Source: an uncultured Prevotellaceae bacterium (GTDB taxonomy: Bacteria > Bacteroidota > Bacteroidia > Bacteroidales > Bacteroidaceae). From it: DNA of 64,000 bases. The position numbers were made by a program, and so were the translations under genes. Shown here piece after piece: positions 1 through 9,910 of the stretch. The notes below the pieces were generated by a model. It made no database searches. It saw only the letters and a program-made list of their open reading frames with translations, and was not told where the DNA came from. The stretch is taken from assembly GCA_900314985.1 (NCBI GenBank), contig OMXL01000005.1:87220-151219 (forward strand), given 5' to 3'. Position 1 is the first letter of the stretch. Each line of letters begins with the position of its first letter.

Positions 1-3000
1 AGTTGAAGACCGTGGTGATGTCGGTGACAGCATCACCGACCACAGAACACAGATTCTGCGTAACATCGCCAAGAACAATGTGGATGCGCTTGCCAAACAG
101 TTCCTTATAGGCATTGGCAAAGTAATAATAGAGTAAGGAGCGCAGACGACCCTCTGCCGCCTCCTGCGTCTTACCACGAACCAGACAATAAATATTCCGT
201 GCATCGCTGTCTATGAGCTCACGCAAGATATGTATGCCCAAATAGCCAGTAGCTCCCGTCAACAATACATTGTCCAACGGCTGACGTTCACCAGCACGGA
301 AGTTGGCCAGGGTATTCTGCTGTAACAGGTTGTCGATGGCGGTATAGTCGAAATCTGTAATTTCACGCTCGGAATTAGCAGGACCTGCATCTCCAGTGAT
401 GAAAGCAGCCAGTTTGCGAGGTGTAGGATTGGCGAAGACATCACCATACGACACCTTCAGTCCTGCCTTGTCGGTCTCTATGATAACACGAGTCACGACA
501 AGCGACGTACCACCGAGTTCAAAGAAGCTATCGGTAGCACTAACACGCTCCATACCCAAAATCTTGGCAAAGATGTCAGCAATCATCTGCTCTGTCTCGT
601 TGGCTGGTGCCTCATAGGCTCCTCCAGCAGCCAGCTCAGGTTCGGGCAGCGACTTCACATCCGTCTTACCGTTCGGTGTCAGCGGCATCTTCTCCAGTTG
701 CAGATAGGCCGTCGGCACCATATACTTGGTAAGTGTCTTGCCCAGTTCTTCCTTCAACTGTGGAATATCTACCTGGTGGTCAGCAGTAAAGTAGGCACAG
801 AGATGCTCCGTACCCTTTATCTTACCTATCTTAACCACCACGTTCTTCATACCTTCCACAGCAGCCAGGGCAGCTTCCACCTCACCCAGTTCAATACGCA
901 GTCCACGCAACTTAATCTGGTTGTCGGTACGACCCAGCGTTACCACATCGCCTTCCTCTGTCCAACGGGCATAGTCGCCCGACTTATATACACGGATGCC
1001 CTTGTATTCTATGAAGCGCTCGGCAGTCATCTCCGGCAGGTCGTTATAGCCAGAAGCCACACCCAGTCCACCGATATACAATTCACCCACCACACCCTGC
1101 GGCAGTTCGTTGCCGTCTTTATCGACGATGAACTCAGTGACGTTGAGCAACGGGCGACCGATACTGATTTGGTTAGTATGCGTCAACTCCTTGGCATTCG
1201 ACGAGACGGTGATCTCGGTAGGTCCATAGGTATTAAAGATATGTGCTTCAGGAGCAGCAGCGCGCAACTTATCCAACAAGCCGTCGGCATATTTCTCACC
1301 GCCACACATCAGCAGCTTACAACCAGCGATAGCCTCTTGGAAGGCAGGCAGTTCCATATACTGAAGCATGCGCGAAGGAGTCGCATTGAAGGCATCTGCC
1401 TTGGTTTCCTTGAACAGTTCTGCCAAGAGTATCGGATTGGTGGTCTGTTCCTCACTGGCCAACACCAGCGTCAATCCATTGAAGAGTGCCGCACCAATCT
1501 CCTTCAGCGACATATCGAATGATACCGTTGTCACGGAGAGTAGCGTATGAGCCTCTGTAGCCAATGCATGGATATGACTGTTGGCAGGATGATCCGTCAG
1601 GTAGTTGGCAATGCTCTCATGGCGTAGCATCACACCCTTCGGTTTACCAGTAGAGCCAGAGGTATAGATAAGGTATGCCAAATCCTGAGGCGTGATATCC
1701 AATTGAGAATTGAGAATTGAAAATTGAGAATCAAGCAGTTCCTCCACATCGATGGCATTCTCAAAGTCCTGCAGATGGTCGGCTGTGGTAATAATATAAG
1801 CAGCATGGCTATCCGTCAGAATATGCTGGATACGCTCTGTAGGATAATCAGGGTCGCATGGTATATAGGCGCATCCCGCCTTGGTAACACCATACATAGA
1901 GATAATCACTCTCGACGTACGGGGTAACAACAGTGCCACCTTGCTGCGAGGTTTCACACCACGAGCCAGCAGACTGTTGGCCATTCGGTTGGCAGCAGTA
2001 TTCAATTCTTGGTAGGTCAGTTTTGCATCACAGGCAATCAGTGCCATGCGGTCAGGCTGCTCTTGTGCAAAACGCTCCACACCATCAAAATAATAATGGT
2101 AGCGAGGCTCTGCAAGTGCCACCGTATGGAACTGCTGTAGCTGTGCAGCACGCTGCTGGTCGATAAGCTCTATCCGTTTAACGGGTTGTTGAGCAGCAGC
2201 CATCATCTGTTCCGTAGCGATCACTATGCTGCGAGCCATTCCCTCCATCAAGCCCTGACTATAGAGAGCATCATTATAGTAGAGCACCACACAGGGTGTG
2301 CCCTTTTGCATCTCGATATGGATGGCCAGCTTGAATTTAGCTGTATTCTGTCCTAAGCCCTCTAAGCCTTTGAGACCAGGCATATCCAGCTTTCCGATAA
2401 CGCCCAACTGGTATTCATAGACTATCTGTGGCGCAAAACCATAGTCGGCAGCAATACGAGCAAACGGGTATTTCTCATGTTCTATCACACCACTGAATAC
2501 CTGTGCACTCTCACGAATAAACTCTGCAACCGTCTGGTCAGCGATAGCGATACCCAATGGCAACATATTGACGAACATACCGAAGGTGTCGGCAGTACGC
2601 ACATCGCTACGCCCATTACTGATAGTCGACAAGTAGCAACGATGATCGCCTGTATAGCGTGCCACGGTATAGAAGGTAGCTGCCAGCATCAGGGCAGCAG
2701 GCGTTATTCCTTCCTGACGGGCATAGCTGCTGACTGCATCCATATTGAAAGGCGAGCTGGCCGTCTGCATCACTCCTTCGGCCTCCTTGCCCTTCAGGTC
2801 GGCAGTCAGTTCACTGGCACTCTCGAAGTCAGCCAACATCGCAGCATAATATTGGCGATTCGCTTCAAAGTCTTCCGAAGCCTCAAAGCGTTTCTCATCA
2901 GCCACAAAGTCGAAATAGGTATAGCGCTCCTTCTCCACAGGTGCTCCTTCGAGAGCAGCGCCCAGCTGTTGGAAGAAGATGTCTGTAGATGCTCCGTCGA

Positions 3001-6000
3001 AGGCCAGATGGTGGAAGTCGGTAAGCAGGCAGACAGCCTCTGGTGTGCTGATGATAGCAAAACGACAGAGCGGTCCTGTAGCCAGATGGAACGGACGAAC
3101 GAAGTCGCGCTTATAGTTTGTAAGCTCTTCTTCTGTCATCGACAGCTGTTCTACAACGGTCTCACTATCCTCATTGCGTACCTGCATCACATCGGTCTCT
3201 GTCATATCAAAATGCGTATGCAGAATGGGATGTGCATTGACAACGGCCTTAACGGCTGTGGCCAGCTTCTCCACATCGGTATTCTTCTCGAAGCGCAGCA
3301 TCGTAGGAATGTTATAGGCTACGCTGGCAGGATTCTTCATACATTCGTAATAGACACCCGTCTGTGGGAAGGAGAGTGGAGAAGAGCCTCCCCCAACCCC
3401 TCCCAAGGAGGGGAGCTGAGTATCCCTGACAATATTCTCTCCAGAAGTAGTTTCCATCCACTGTTGCAGAATCTGGTTCTCCAGTGTTTCGATAGAGGCA
3501 CCACTGAGCACCGTCTTCGACTGTATCTCCACACCAAACCGCTTATAGATTTGTGTAACCAGTTTGATGCTGAGTATAGAGGTGAGTCCTAAATGTACCA
3601 GTGGTGTCGTCACACTAAGGCTATCAACGCCAATTACTTTGGCAGCAATGCTCTGCAACTCCTGTTCCAGCACGTTCAACGGGCGATTGCTATCGTCCTC
3701 CGCAGCAGCACTCACTTCTGGTTTGGGCAATGCTCGCTTGTCCACCTTCTGATTCTGATTCAGTGGAATACGCTCTATCTGCATCGTAACAGCCGGCACC
3801 ATATAAGGCGGCTTCTGGTCCATGATGAAGGCGTTGAGTGCCTGCACATCTATGGTTTGTTCACTCACGATATAGGCTGCAATGAACTTGCCGCCTCCTT
3901 CATTTTCGAAGGCCTGTACGGTAACGTCTTTGATATTGGGATATTCTCGTATCACGCTCTCCACCTCTTTCAGTTCGACGCGGAAGCCACGAATCTTCAC
4001 CTGCCCATCGCGACGCCCCACAAATTCCAGATTGCCATCGGGCAGGTAGCGTACGATGTCGCCCGTTCGGTAGCAGCGTCCCCACGGGCTCTCTATAAAG
4101 GCTTCGGCTGTCTTCTCCGGACGATTCAGATAGCCGCGACCTACCTGTGGACCGCTCACCCACAATTCTCCCAATGCGCCAATCGGCTGTCGCTCGCCCT
4201 GCATGTCAACAACATACAGATGCATATTCTCCACAGCCTTGCCAATCGGAATATTCTGTATCTTCTCCTTCACAGCAAATGTTGTCACATAGCAGATACT
4301 CTCCGATGGACCATAGCCGTTGAGTAGCAGATAGCGAGGAGGTGTAACATCCACCAGCTTCTCGCCACCAGTGATAAACGCTTTCAGCGAGTGGTTGTCG
4401 ATGTCATTCACAAACTGGCGAGCCACCTGGGTAGTCATAAAGGTATGGGTAATGCCATTCTGCTCGAAATACTCGTTAAGACGCAGCAGGTCTAGGCGCA
4501 ACTCTTCAGGAATGATATAGATGGTTGCGCCCGCTACCAGCGTAGCCCACAGCTCCTGCAGACAGGCATCGAAGCCATAGCTGGCATACGCACCCACACG
4601 GCTGTCGGAGTCGATGTGTAGCGTATGGCAATGCATATGGCAGAAAGCCACCATATTTCTATGCTCCAGCTGGCATCCTTTGGGCACACCCGTAGAGCCA
4701 CTGGTATAGATTAAGGTAAAGAGATCTTCTGGCTTTAATTCGACATTTCGAGGTTTCGAAGTATCGACGTTTCGAGGCTCTCTCGTTAAAGCATCCAGGT
4801 TATCAATGGTCAAAAGTAGCTTAGAGCCGGCATCCTCCATCATGAACTTCTGACGCTCCTCAGGATAGGTGGGGTCAATAGGCTGATAGGCACAGCCTGC
4901 CTTGAGAACGCCCAATGAGGCTATCACCATCCATTCACTGCGAGGAATCAGGATTGACACCACATCTTCTCGTCCCAAGCCCTTGGAGACCAGATAGCTG
5001 GCCAGACGCTCAGACATGTCATCAACCTGACGATAGGTGAATTGACGATCTTCAAAAACTACCGCCATCTTGTCAGAATGGAGGGCAGCCTGCTGACGGA
5101 ACAGAGAAACGATGGTCTGCGAGTTATCATAAGGCACATCGGTCTGGTTAAAGCTGTCGAGCACGCTCAGCTGTTCCTGATTCGTCAGCTTAATCTCTGC
5201 CAGGCGTTCCACGGTCAGCATAGAGCGCAGCACATTGGCATAGCACTGCATCAGGTTACTGATAAAGGCGTCAGAATACTGGTTCTTCTGATATTCTATA
5301 TGCATCAGCGGACCCTCTGCCGTCGTGTATATCTCCACACTCATGGCGCTGCCCGTAGCATTCTTCTCCAAGGCCACAACCTCATAAGGCTTTCCGCAGA
5401 CAGTGCCCAGCGTCAGGTAGTCGCCCTGATAGGCAAAGAGCACGTCGCTATTGATGCCTGTAGCGGCAGCCAGCTCGGCAAAGGAATAGATATCGTTGTT
5501 CATGGCTCCCAACAACTGTTGTTTCATTGTCTGCAGGAAGTCACTGATACGTGTCTCAGCCGTCCACTGGCAATAGACGGGCAGTGTTTTCACCATCATG
5601 TCGATGGTACGAATGGTTCTTATGCTGTTGCGACCATTATAGATGGTAGCAAAGAGTGCTTCTGGCTGGTTGGCATAGGCACCCAGCACTTTACCGAAGG
5701 CAGCAATAGCCAAGATATTGGCCGTTATGCCCTGACGACGACAGAAGGCATCTACTGCTTGTTGACTAATACCCAATGTCAGGTTTTGCGATGCAAAACT
5801 TAATGGAGAGTTGAGAGTTGAGAATGGAGAATTGACGTCGGGTATAGGCTTGCTGTCCACTTCCAGTCCGCCAAAGGTTTCTTCATACCATGCCTTGGCC
5901 TCTATATAGGTGTCTGTCTGGCGTAGTGTAGCCTCTTCTTGAGCCACATGGTAGCCCGTAAACTTCTCAGGAGCAATGGTCTCACCCTGATAGGCTTTGT

Positions 6001-8092
6001 CGACATCGGCCATAAAGATTCGCATAGAGGTTCCATCATATATGATATGGTGGAAGTCTGTAAACAGATACAGGCTGCTCTCTGTGCGGATAAGGCGGAT
6101 GCGGAATAGTTGGTCTTTATGCAGGTCGAAGGGTTGTATCAGCTGGGGCTTCAGTGCCTCCAGTTCTGCCTCGCTCATCTGCTCAACAGCTTGCTGATAA
6201 GGAGCATCCGAAGGCTTCATCACTGGATTTCCATCGGCATCCTCTTCTATCTGTGTTTTGATAAAGCTATGAGCCTCAACAGCCTGTTCTATGGCATGAG
6301 CCAGCTGTTGCTCGTCGATAGACGCGTCGAGTGCCAACAGAATGGGATTGTTATAGGCAGCCTCTCCTTGGCGCGCCATACTCTCCGCATAGATTCCCAT
6401 CTGAGTTTGCGAGAGAGGAACAGGGAAATTGAGAATTGACAATTGGGAATTGAGAATTGTTTCGGCGCAGAGCTCAGCGATATGGCGAGGCGTCTTGCCC
6501 TTGTATATCATCTTCGAGTTCAGGTTGAGGTCCTCGCAGACTTGTTGCAGGCGCATCACCTTGATGCTGTCTCCACCCAACATAAAGAAGTCATCATCTA
6601 TGCCCACCTGTTCCATGCCAAAGATGCTGGCAAAGGCCTCGCACAGTGTCTGCTCCACCTCATTGGTGGGTGCCACATAGTTGCTTTGTAGTTCTGAGGT
6701 ATCGGGAGGCAACAGTGCCTTGCGGTTCACCTTACCATTAGGCAAATAGGAGAACTCGTCCACTTTAACGATATGTAGCGGAACCATATAGGGTGGCAGC
6801 TGACTGGCCAATGTGTCGTGTACTTGCTGGGCATCGATAGCAGCACCTTCATCCACTGTGAAATAGCCACAAAGGAACTGGCTGCCCGTCTTGCCGTCGA
6901 AGCCCTTGACGATAGCCTGAGCGACGCCATCAATACGTTTCATGGCATTCTCCACCTCGCCAGGTTCCACGCGCTGACCGTTAATCTTTACCATCCAGTC
7001 CTTGCGGTTCACATATACCATATTGCCATCGGGCAACTGGCGCATGATATCGTTGGTGTGCAGCCATCCGTCCTGATAGAGCTGAGCAGTGCGCTCAGGG
7101 TCTTTATAATAGCCCTTGCAGAAGTGTCCCTTCACGACCAGTTCACCCTCTTCGCCGTCAGCTACTGGTTTGCCATCATCGCCCAGCAGCATCCATTCTG
7201 TTGGAGAGTCTGGCGCAGGGCGACCCACAGGTGTCGACTCGTAAGGCTGATCCACCTTATAAACGAATACCGAGCCCATCGTCTCCGTCATACCATAGTT
7301 ATTGAGCAGGGTATAACCATCACGAGAACACTGGTTGACCACCTTCTCACTACCCGTATATACCACTTTCAGCGATGCAGAACGGTTATGAAAATTAGCC
7401 AGCACAGCAGGACTGATAAAGGTATGGGTAATGCCGTACTTCTCGATATAGTCTTCCAACTTCTTCACATCAAAACGAACGTCTCCAGTATAAAAATGCA
7501 ACTGTCCCCCACCCTTGAGCACGGGGAAGTTTGACATTCCTGCCACGAAGTAGAACGGTGCCGAGGTGCCCCATACCATATCGGTGTGTTCCTCGTCCAA
7601 CCCCTTGTGGGCATGGTAGTAGAGGCTGTCGAAAGTATGCAGAATACCTTTCGGCTCACCAGTAGAGCCGCTGGTGTATATCAGCAGCGCATTATCTTCG
7701 AGAGGTGAGGGGTGAGGGGTGAGAGGTGAGATTTCCTCAGACTGAGCAAGCTCGTTGAACAGCTGTTCGTTGATAATCAGTGGCGCCTCACAGTGCTCTC
7801 TGATATATTCCACGCGGCCTTCAGGGAAGGTGTCGCCCATCGGCACTATCGCATGTCCAGCCATCCACACACCCATTTCTGCAGCAATATACTCCATGGA
7901 AGTGGGCAACATGATGGGGATAAAGGAGTGCTCAGGCAGTTGTCGCTCCACCAGTCCACCGGCAATGCGGCGTGTCAGCTGTCCTAACTCTTGGTAGGTA
8001 GTTACTCGTCCATTCTTATCAACAACAGCTGGCAGTTCGGCAAAGCGTTCAAAGGCTGACCACAGTGGTTCAAGATACTCGTTCGTTTTCAT
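1..8092 (-). CDS. Three-module non-ribosomal peptide synthetase with terminal thioester reductase (C-terminus cut by window edge)
   Basis: An uninterrupted frame of about 2,697 codons starts at ATG 8090-8092, 12 nt after the MATE gene stop, and runs off the left edge. Domains by residue: A1 ~10-460 (TSGSTGEPKG ~140), carrier 1 (GGDS, Ser ~509), C1 (HHIIYDG ~681), A2 ~1000-1455 (TSGSTGVPKG ~1128), carrier 2 (LGLTS, Ser ~1505), C2 (HHLAFDG ~1693), A3 ~2005-2465, carrier 3 (GGTS, Ser ~2530), then a NAD(P)H reductase domain from ~2600 (LLTGATGYLG). The expected product is a two- or three-unit chain released as an aldehyde or alcohol. At the GrsA Asp235 position A1 has Tyr (APFYFVAGM), so it may load a non-amino acid; A2 and A3 keep Asp (FDACLQE, FDMSLKE). 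My by-eye pocket codes are DAQFIGGCYK (A2) and DMKNMGTVSK (A3), low confidence, substrate not assigned. Five heptad/octad arrays and one palindrome are read in frame. No condensation domain precedes A1, so it is the loading module. Confidence 0.95.
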   Translation of the reverse strand, partial: MKTNEYLEPLWSAFERFAELPAVVDKNGRVTTYQELGQLTRRIAGGLVERQLPEHSFIPIMLPTSMEYIAAEMGVWMAGHAIVPMGDTFPEGRVEYIREHCEAPLIINEQLFNELAQSEEISPLTPHPSPLEDNALLIYTSGSTGEPKGILHTFDSLYYHAHKGLDEEHTDMVWGTSAPFYFVAGMSNFPVLKGGGQLHFYTGDVRFDVKKLEDYIEKYGITHTFISPAVLANFHNRSASLKVVYTGSEKVVNQCSRDGYTLLNNYGMTETMGSVFVYKVDQPYESTPVGRPAPDSPTEWMLLGDDGKPVADGEEGELVVKGHFCKGYYKDPERTAQLYQDGWLHTNDIMRQLPDGNMVYVNRKDWMVKINGQRVEPGEVENAMKRIDGVAQAIVKGFDGKTGSQFLCGYFTVDEGAAIDAQQVHDTLASQLPPYMVPLHIVKVDEFSYLPNGKVNRKALLPPDTSELQSNYVAPTNEVEQTLCEAFASIFGMEQVGIDDDFFMLGGDSIKVMRLQQVCEDLNLNSKMIYKGKTPRHIAELCAETILNSQLSILNFPVPLSQTQMGIYAESMARQGEAAYNNPILLALDASIDEQQLAHAIEQAVEAHSFIKTQIEEDADGNPVMKPSDAPYQQAVEQMSEAELEALKPQLIQPFDLHKDQLFRIRLIRTESSLYLFTDFHHIIYDGTSMRIFMADVDKAYQGETIAPEKFTGYHVAQEEATLRQTDTYIEAKAWYEETFGGLEVDSKPIPDVNSPFSTLNSPLSFASQNLTLGISQQAVDAFCRRQGITANILAIAAFGKVLGAYANQPEALFATIYNGRNSIRTIRTIDMMVKTLPVYCQWTAETRISDFLQTMKQQLLGAMNNDIYSFAELAAATGINSDVLFAYQGDYLTLGTVCGKPYEVVALEKNATGSAMSVEIYTTAEGPLMHIEYQKNQYSDAFISNLMQCYANVLRSMLTVERLAEIKLTNQEQLSVLDSFNQTDVPYDNSQTIVSLFRQQAALHSDKMAVVFEDRQFTYRQVDDMSERLASYLVSKGLGREDVVSILIPRSEWMVIASLGVLKAGCAYQPIDPTYPEERQKFMMEDAGSKLLLTIDNLDALTREPRNVDTSKPRNVELKPEDLFTLIYTSGSTGVPKGCQLEHRNMVAFCHMHCHTLHIDSDSRVGAYASYGFDACLQELWATLVAGATIYIIPEELRLDLLRLNEYFEQNGITHTFMTTQVARQFVNDIDNHSLKAFITGGEKLVDVTPPRYLLLNGYGPSESICYVTTFAVKEKIQNIPIGKAVENMHLYVVDMQGERQPIGALGELWVSGPQVGRGYLNRPEKTAEAFIESPWGRCYRTGDIVRYLPDGNLEFVGRRDGQVKIRGFRVELKEVESVIREYPNIKDVTVQAFENEGGGKFIAAYIVSEQTIDVQALNAFIMDQKPPYMVPAVTMQIERIPLNQNQKVDKRALPKPEVSAAAEDDSNRPLNVLEQELQSIAAKVIGVDSLSVTTPLVHLGLTSILSIKLVTQIYKRFGVEIQSKTVLSGASIETLENQILQQWMETTSGENIVRDTQLPSLGGVGGGSSPLSFPQTGVYYECMKNPASVAYNIPTMLRFEKNTDVEKLATAVKAVVNAHPILHTHFDMTETDVMQVRNEDSETVVEQLSMTEEELTNYKRDFVRPFHLATGPLCRFAIISTPEAVCLLTDFHHLAFDGASTDIFFQQLGAALEGAPVEKERYTYFDFVADEKRFEASEDFEANRQYYAAMLADFESASELTADLKGKEAEGVMQTASSPFNMDAVSSYARQEGITPAALMLAATFYTVARYTGDHRCYLSTISNGRSDVRTADTFGMFVNMLPLGIAIADQTVAEFIRESAQVFSGVIEHEKYPFARIAADYGFAPQIVYEYQLGVIGKLDMPGLKGLEGLGQNTAKFKLAIHIEMQKGTPCVVLYYNDALYSQGLMEGMARSIVIATEQMMAAAQQPVKRIELIDQQRAAQLQQFHTVALAEPRYHYYFDGVERFAQEQPDRMALIACDAKLTYQELNTAANRMANSLLARGVKPRSKVALLLPRTSRVIISMYGVTKAGCAYIPCDPDYPTERIQHILTDSHAAYIITTADHLQDFENAIDVEELLDSQFSILNSQLDITPQDLAYLIYTSGSTGKPKGVMLRHESIANYLTDHPANSHIHALATEAHTLLSVTTVSFDMSLKEIGAALFNGLTLVLASEEQTTNPILLAELFKETKADAFNATPSRMLQYMELPAFQEAIAGCKLLMCGGEKYADGLLDKLRAAAPEAHIFNTYGPTEITVSSNAKELTHTNQISIGRPLLNVTEFIVDKDGNELPQGVVGELYIGGLGVASGYNDLPEMTAERFIEYKGIRVYKSGDYARWTEEGDVVTLGRTDNQIKLRGLRIELGEVEAALAAVEGMKNVVVKIGKIKGTEHLCAYFTADHQVDIPQLKEELGKTLTKYMVPTAYLQLEKMPLTPNGKTDVKSLPEPELAAGGAYEAPANETEQMIADIFAKILGMERVSATDSFFELGGTSLVVTRVIIETDKAGLKVSYGDVFANPTPRKLAAFITGDAGPANSEREITDFDYTAIDNLLQQNTLANFRAGERQPLDNVLLTGATGYLGIHILRELIDSDARNIYCLVRGKTQEAAEGRLRSLLYYYFANAYKELFGKRIHIVLGDVTQNLCSVVGDAVTDITTVFN
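1701..1733. repeat. Period-7 array AATTGAG in NRPS A3
   Basis: Four to five units; translated DSQFSILNSQLD. Confidence 0.88.
3387..3415. repeat. 29-bp palindrome inside the NRPS (before C2)
   Basis: Same form as 62204-62232 with AA in place of GT in the centre-left; read as LPSLGGVGGG between carrier 2 and C2. Confidence 0.85.
4740..4778. repeat. Period-8 array in NRPS A2
   Basis: Units of TTTCGAGG/TATCGACG, period 8; translated REPRNVDTSKPRNVELK just before the TSGSTG loop. Confidence 0.78.
5802..5836. repeat. Period-7 array in NRPS C1
   Basis: Units AATGGAG/AGTTGAG; translated NSPFSTLNSPLS. Confidence 0.85.
6427..6461. repeat. Period-7 array between carrier 1 and C1
   Basis: Units AATTGAG/AATTGAC/AATTGGG; translated LNSQLSILNF. 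Confidence 0.85.
7702..7733. repeat. Period-7 array in NRPS A1
   Basis: Units GAGGTGA/GGGGTGA; translated ISPLTPHPSPL, just before the TSGSTG loop. Confidence 0.85.
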
Positions 8093-8104
8093 TATTGTAG
8101 TTGG

Positions 8105-9871
8105 TTATGGGTTACAAGGGAATGTCATATAAACCATGTTCTGGTCGTACATATACTGATAGGTCAGATTATGATTGGTACCATTCACCAATCGCAATCC
8201 TAAATGTTCTATGCCTTCAGGTGTCTCTTTGAGTATAGGGTTAAAGGGACGTCCGTCGTCTTTCAGCAGCACGCTTACCATTTTGTCGAGACAACGGATG
8301 TGAACATCCACAAAGTGTTTCTCAGGATGTTTCTCTACAGCGTAGTTGACAATGTTGCTGATGAGTTCGTCACAACAGAGACGGACATGGTAGGCCGTAG
8401 AACTGTCTACCTCACATGCTTTCAGGAAGTCGGCAATATCCTTCAATACTTGGATGACGTCGTCGTGATTCAAGCGTACGGAGATATTCATTGCTCGTCC
8501 CTCTGTCGTACTGGGAATGAGTGTCACCCAAGCAGTATCTGGCTGTTGGTGGTGCTTGTACCAGGCAACCAACAGCACGATCAGTAACAGTACGATGGCA
8601 GACATGGGGAAGCCCCACCACAGATTGTCAGGACTGACAAGGGCAAAGATCCAAACAAAGAGTACCATCACCACCAGCTGTGCAATACTGAATACTACAC
8701 TCATTGTGCGATAGCCTACAATCTGATAGACCACTCGTAGGTTGGCCACAATAGAATAAGGTATCAGCATCAGCGAGAAGACACATAGCGCCGTGTTCAA
8801 CTGGTCGCCCACATTGATAGCACTACTGCCAAAGAGTTTTCCAAAGGCTTCTGGCATAACCATCACAATCAGCATGAGCACTAACAGGACACTACAGATA
8901 TAGGTCATCACACGACGGAAGAGGATGGCCAGTCCCAGCATGTCGCGCTCACCAGTCAGCAGCCCACCGATTGAGAAGAGGCTACCGCCAATACCCACCA
9001 TCACCATCTGGGTAATCAGGAACAGCTGCAGACATACAGACCAGATATACATGCCGTCAGCCCCTTGTGCATGGAGCACAATGCTGTTGAATCCATAGAT
9101 GCACAATCCCAGCAGCAGGCCATTGATGCACATCGGGAAGCCCTCTTTTACAATTGAGAATGGAGAATGGAGAATGGAGAATTTCCCTTTGAGGAAAGAC
9201 CAGTCAAGATGAATAGAGTGATGCGGTCTACGGAAGTGTAGCAGACAGACTGACACCGCTACCAGATAGCTGACAATCGTTGCCCATGCCGACCCTGCAA
9301 TCCCCATGTGGAACAGCTTGATAAAAACGATGTCAAACACAAAGTTCAACAGCGTACTCGTCATGACAGCCATGGTGACCAGACGCGGATTACCATCAGT
9401 CTTTACGAAGTTCTGTAGCGTAAAGCCTACCAGCGAGAAGGCCACGCCAAGGATGATGGTCTGCAGGAAACTCAATGTCAACGGATAGATACGGCTATCC
9501 ACAGGACATATCACGCTGGTAATTTGCGGAGCCAGACAGTAGCCTACGACCGACAGCAAGACACCAATGCAGGACGTGGCAGCCACCGCTGTAGTAAACA
9601 CACGGTTGGCCGTCAGCAGATCCCGACGTCCCATGGCCTTGGCAGCCACCACAGAGCCTCCCATGCCAAACAGGTATCCGATACATGTACACAACGACAA
9701 TACGGGCATCACCAGATTGACAGCCGACATGGCATCGGGACCTATCAGATGACTCACCACGATGGCATCCGTCGTGGTAGCAACCTGTTGTGCCAGTGCT
9801 GCCAGGATAGACGCGAACATAAAAGACTTCAGCGCCTTAGATACCAGATAGCTATTTCTTTTCTCTGCCAT
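8105..9871 (-). CDS. MATE-family exporter fused to a C-terminal RsbW-like (HATPase) domain
   Basis: 588 residues. Residues ~1-440 form a twelve-helix MATE efflux protein (start MAEKRNSY; motif AQQVATTTDAIVVSHLIGP near the N-terminus). Residues ~460-588 carry a GHKL ATPase domain of the anti-sigma-kinase type: N-box CDELISNIVNYAV, G1-like KDDGRPFNP and G2-like GLRLVNGT. No histidine-kinase dimerisation helix is visible, which fits RsbW/SpoIIAB-type serine kinases rather than a two-component sensor. It lies between a STAS gene and the NRPS, 12 nt upstream of the latter, so export of the NRPS product and control by partner switching are reasonable inferences. A period-7 array (9152-9183) is translated as FSILHSPFSI in a loop. 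The fusion itself is directly visible; whether the ATPase phosphorylates the neighbouring STAS protein or gates transport is not known. Confidence 0.93.
   Translation of the reverse strand: MAEKRNSYLVSKALKSFMFASILAALAQQVATTTDAIVVSHLIGPDAMSAVNLVMPVLSLCTCIGYLFGMGGSVVAAKAMGRRDLLTANRVFTTAVAATSCIGVLLSVVGYCLAPQITSVICPVDSRIYPLTLSFLQTIILGVAFSLVGFTLQNFVKTDGNPRLVTMAVMTSTLLNFVFDIVFIKLFHMGIAGSAWATIVSYLVAVSVCLLHFRRPHHSIHLDWSFLKGKFSILHSPFSIVKEGFPMCINGLLLGLCIYGFNSIVLHAQGADGMYIWSVCLQLFLITQMVMVGIGGSLFSIGGLLTGERDMLGLAILFRRVMTYICSVLLVLMLIVMVMPEAFGKLFGSSAINVGDQLNTALCVFSLMLIPYSIVANLRVVYQIVGYRTMSVVFSIAQLVVMVLFVWIFALVSPDNLWWGFPMSAIVLLLIVLLVAWYKHHQQPDTAWVTLIPSTTEGRAMNISVRLNHDDVIQVLKDIADFLKACEVDSSTAYHVRLCCDELISNIVNYAVEKHPEKHFVDVHIRCLDKMVSVLLKDDGRPFNPILKETPEGIEHLGLRLVNGTNHNLTYQYMYDQNMVYMTFPCNP
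9152..9183. repeat. Period-7 array in the MATE gene
   Basis: Units AATTGAG then AATGGAG three times; translated FSILHSPFSI in a cytoplasmic or periplasmic loop. Confidence 0.87.
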
Positions 9872-9910
9872 AGCTTGCTGTCTTTACCTCCCTGTTGGCA
9901 GAAATTGTTA

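Noticed and set aside
698-1522. Plus-strand open frames of 100-370 codons over 698-7987 (also 2477-3592, 3593-4327, 5042-5803)
   Set aside because: They lie antisense to the NRPS, whose frame shows all core motifs; the plus frames show no family motif and have no promoter.
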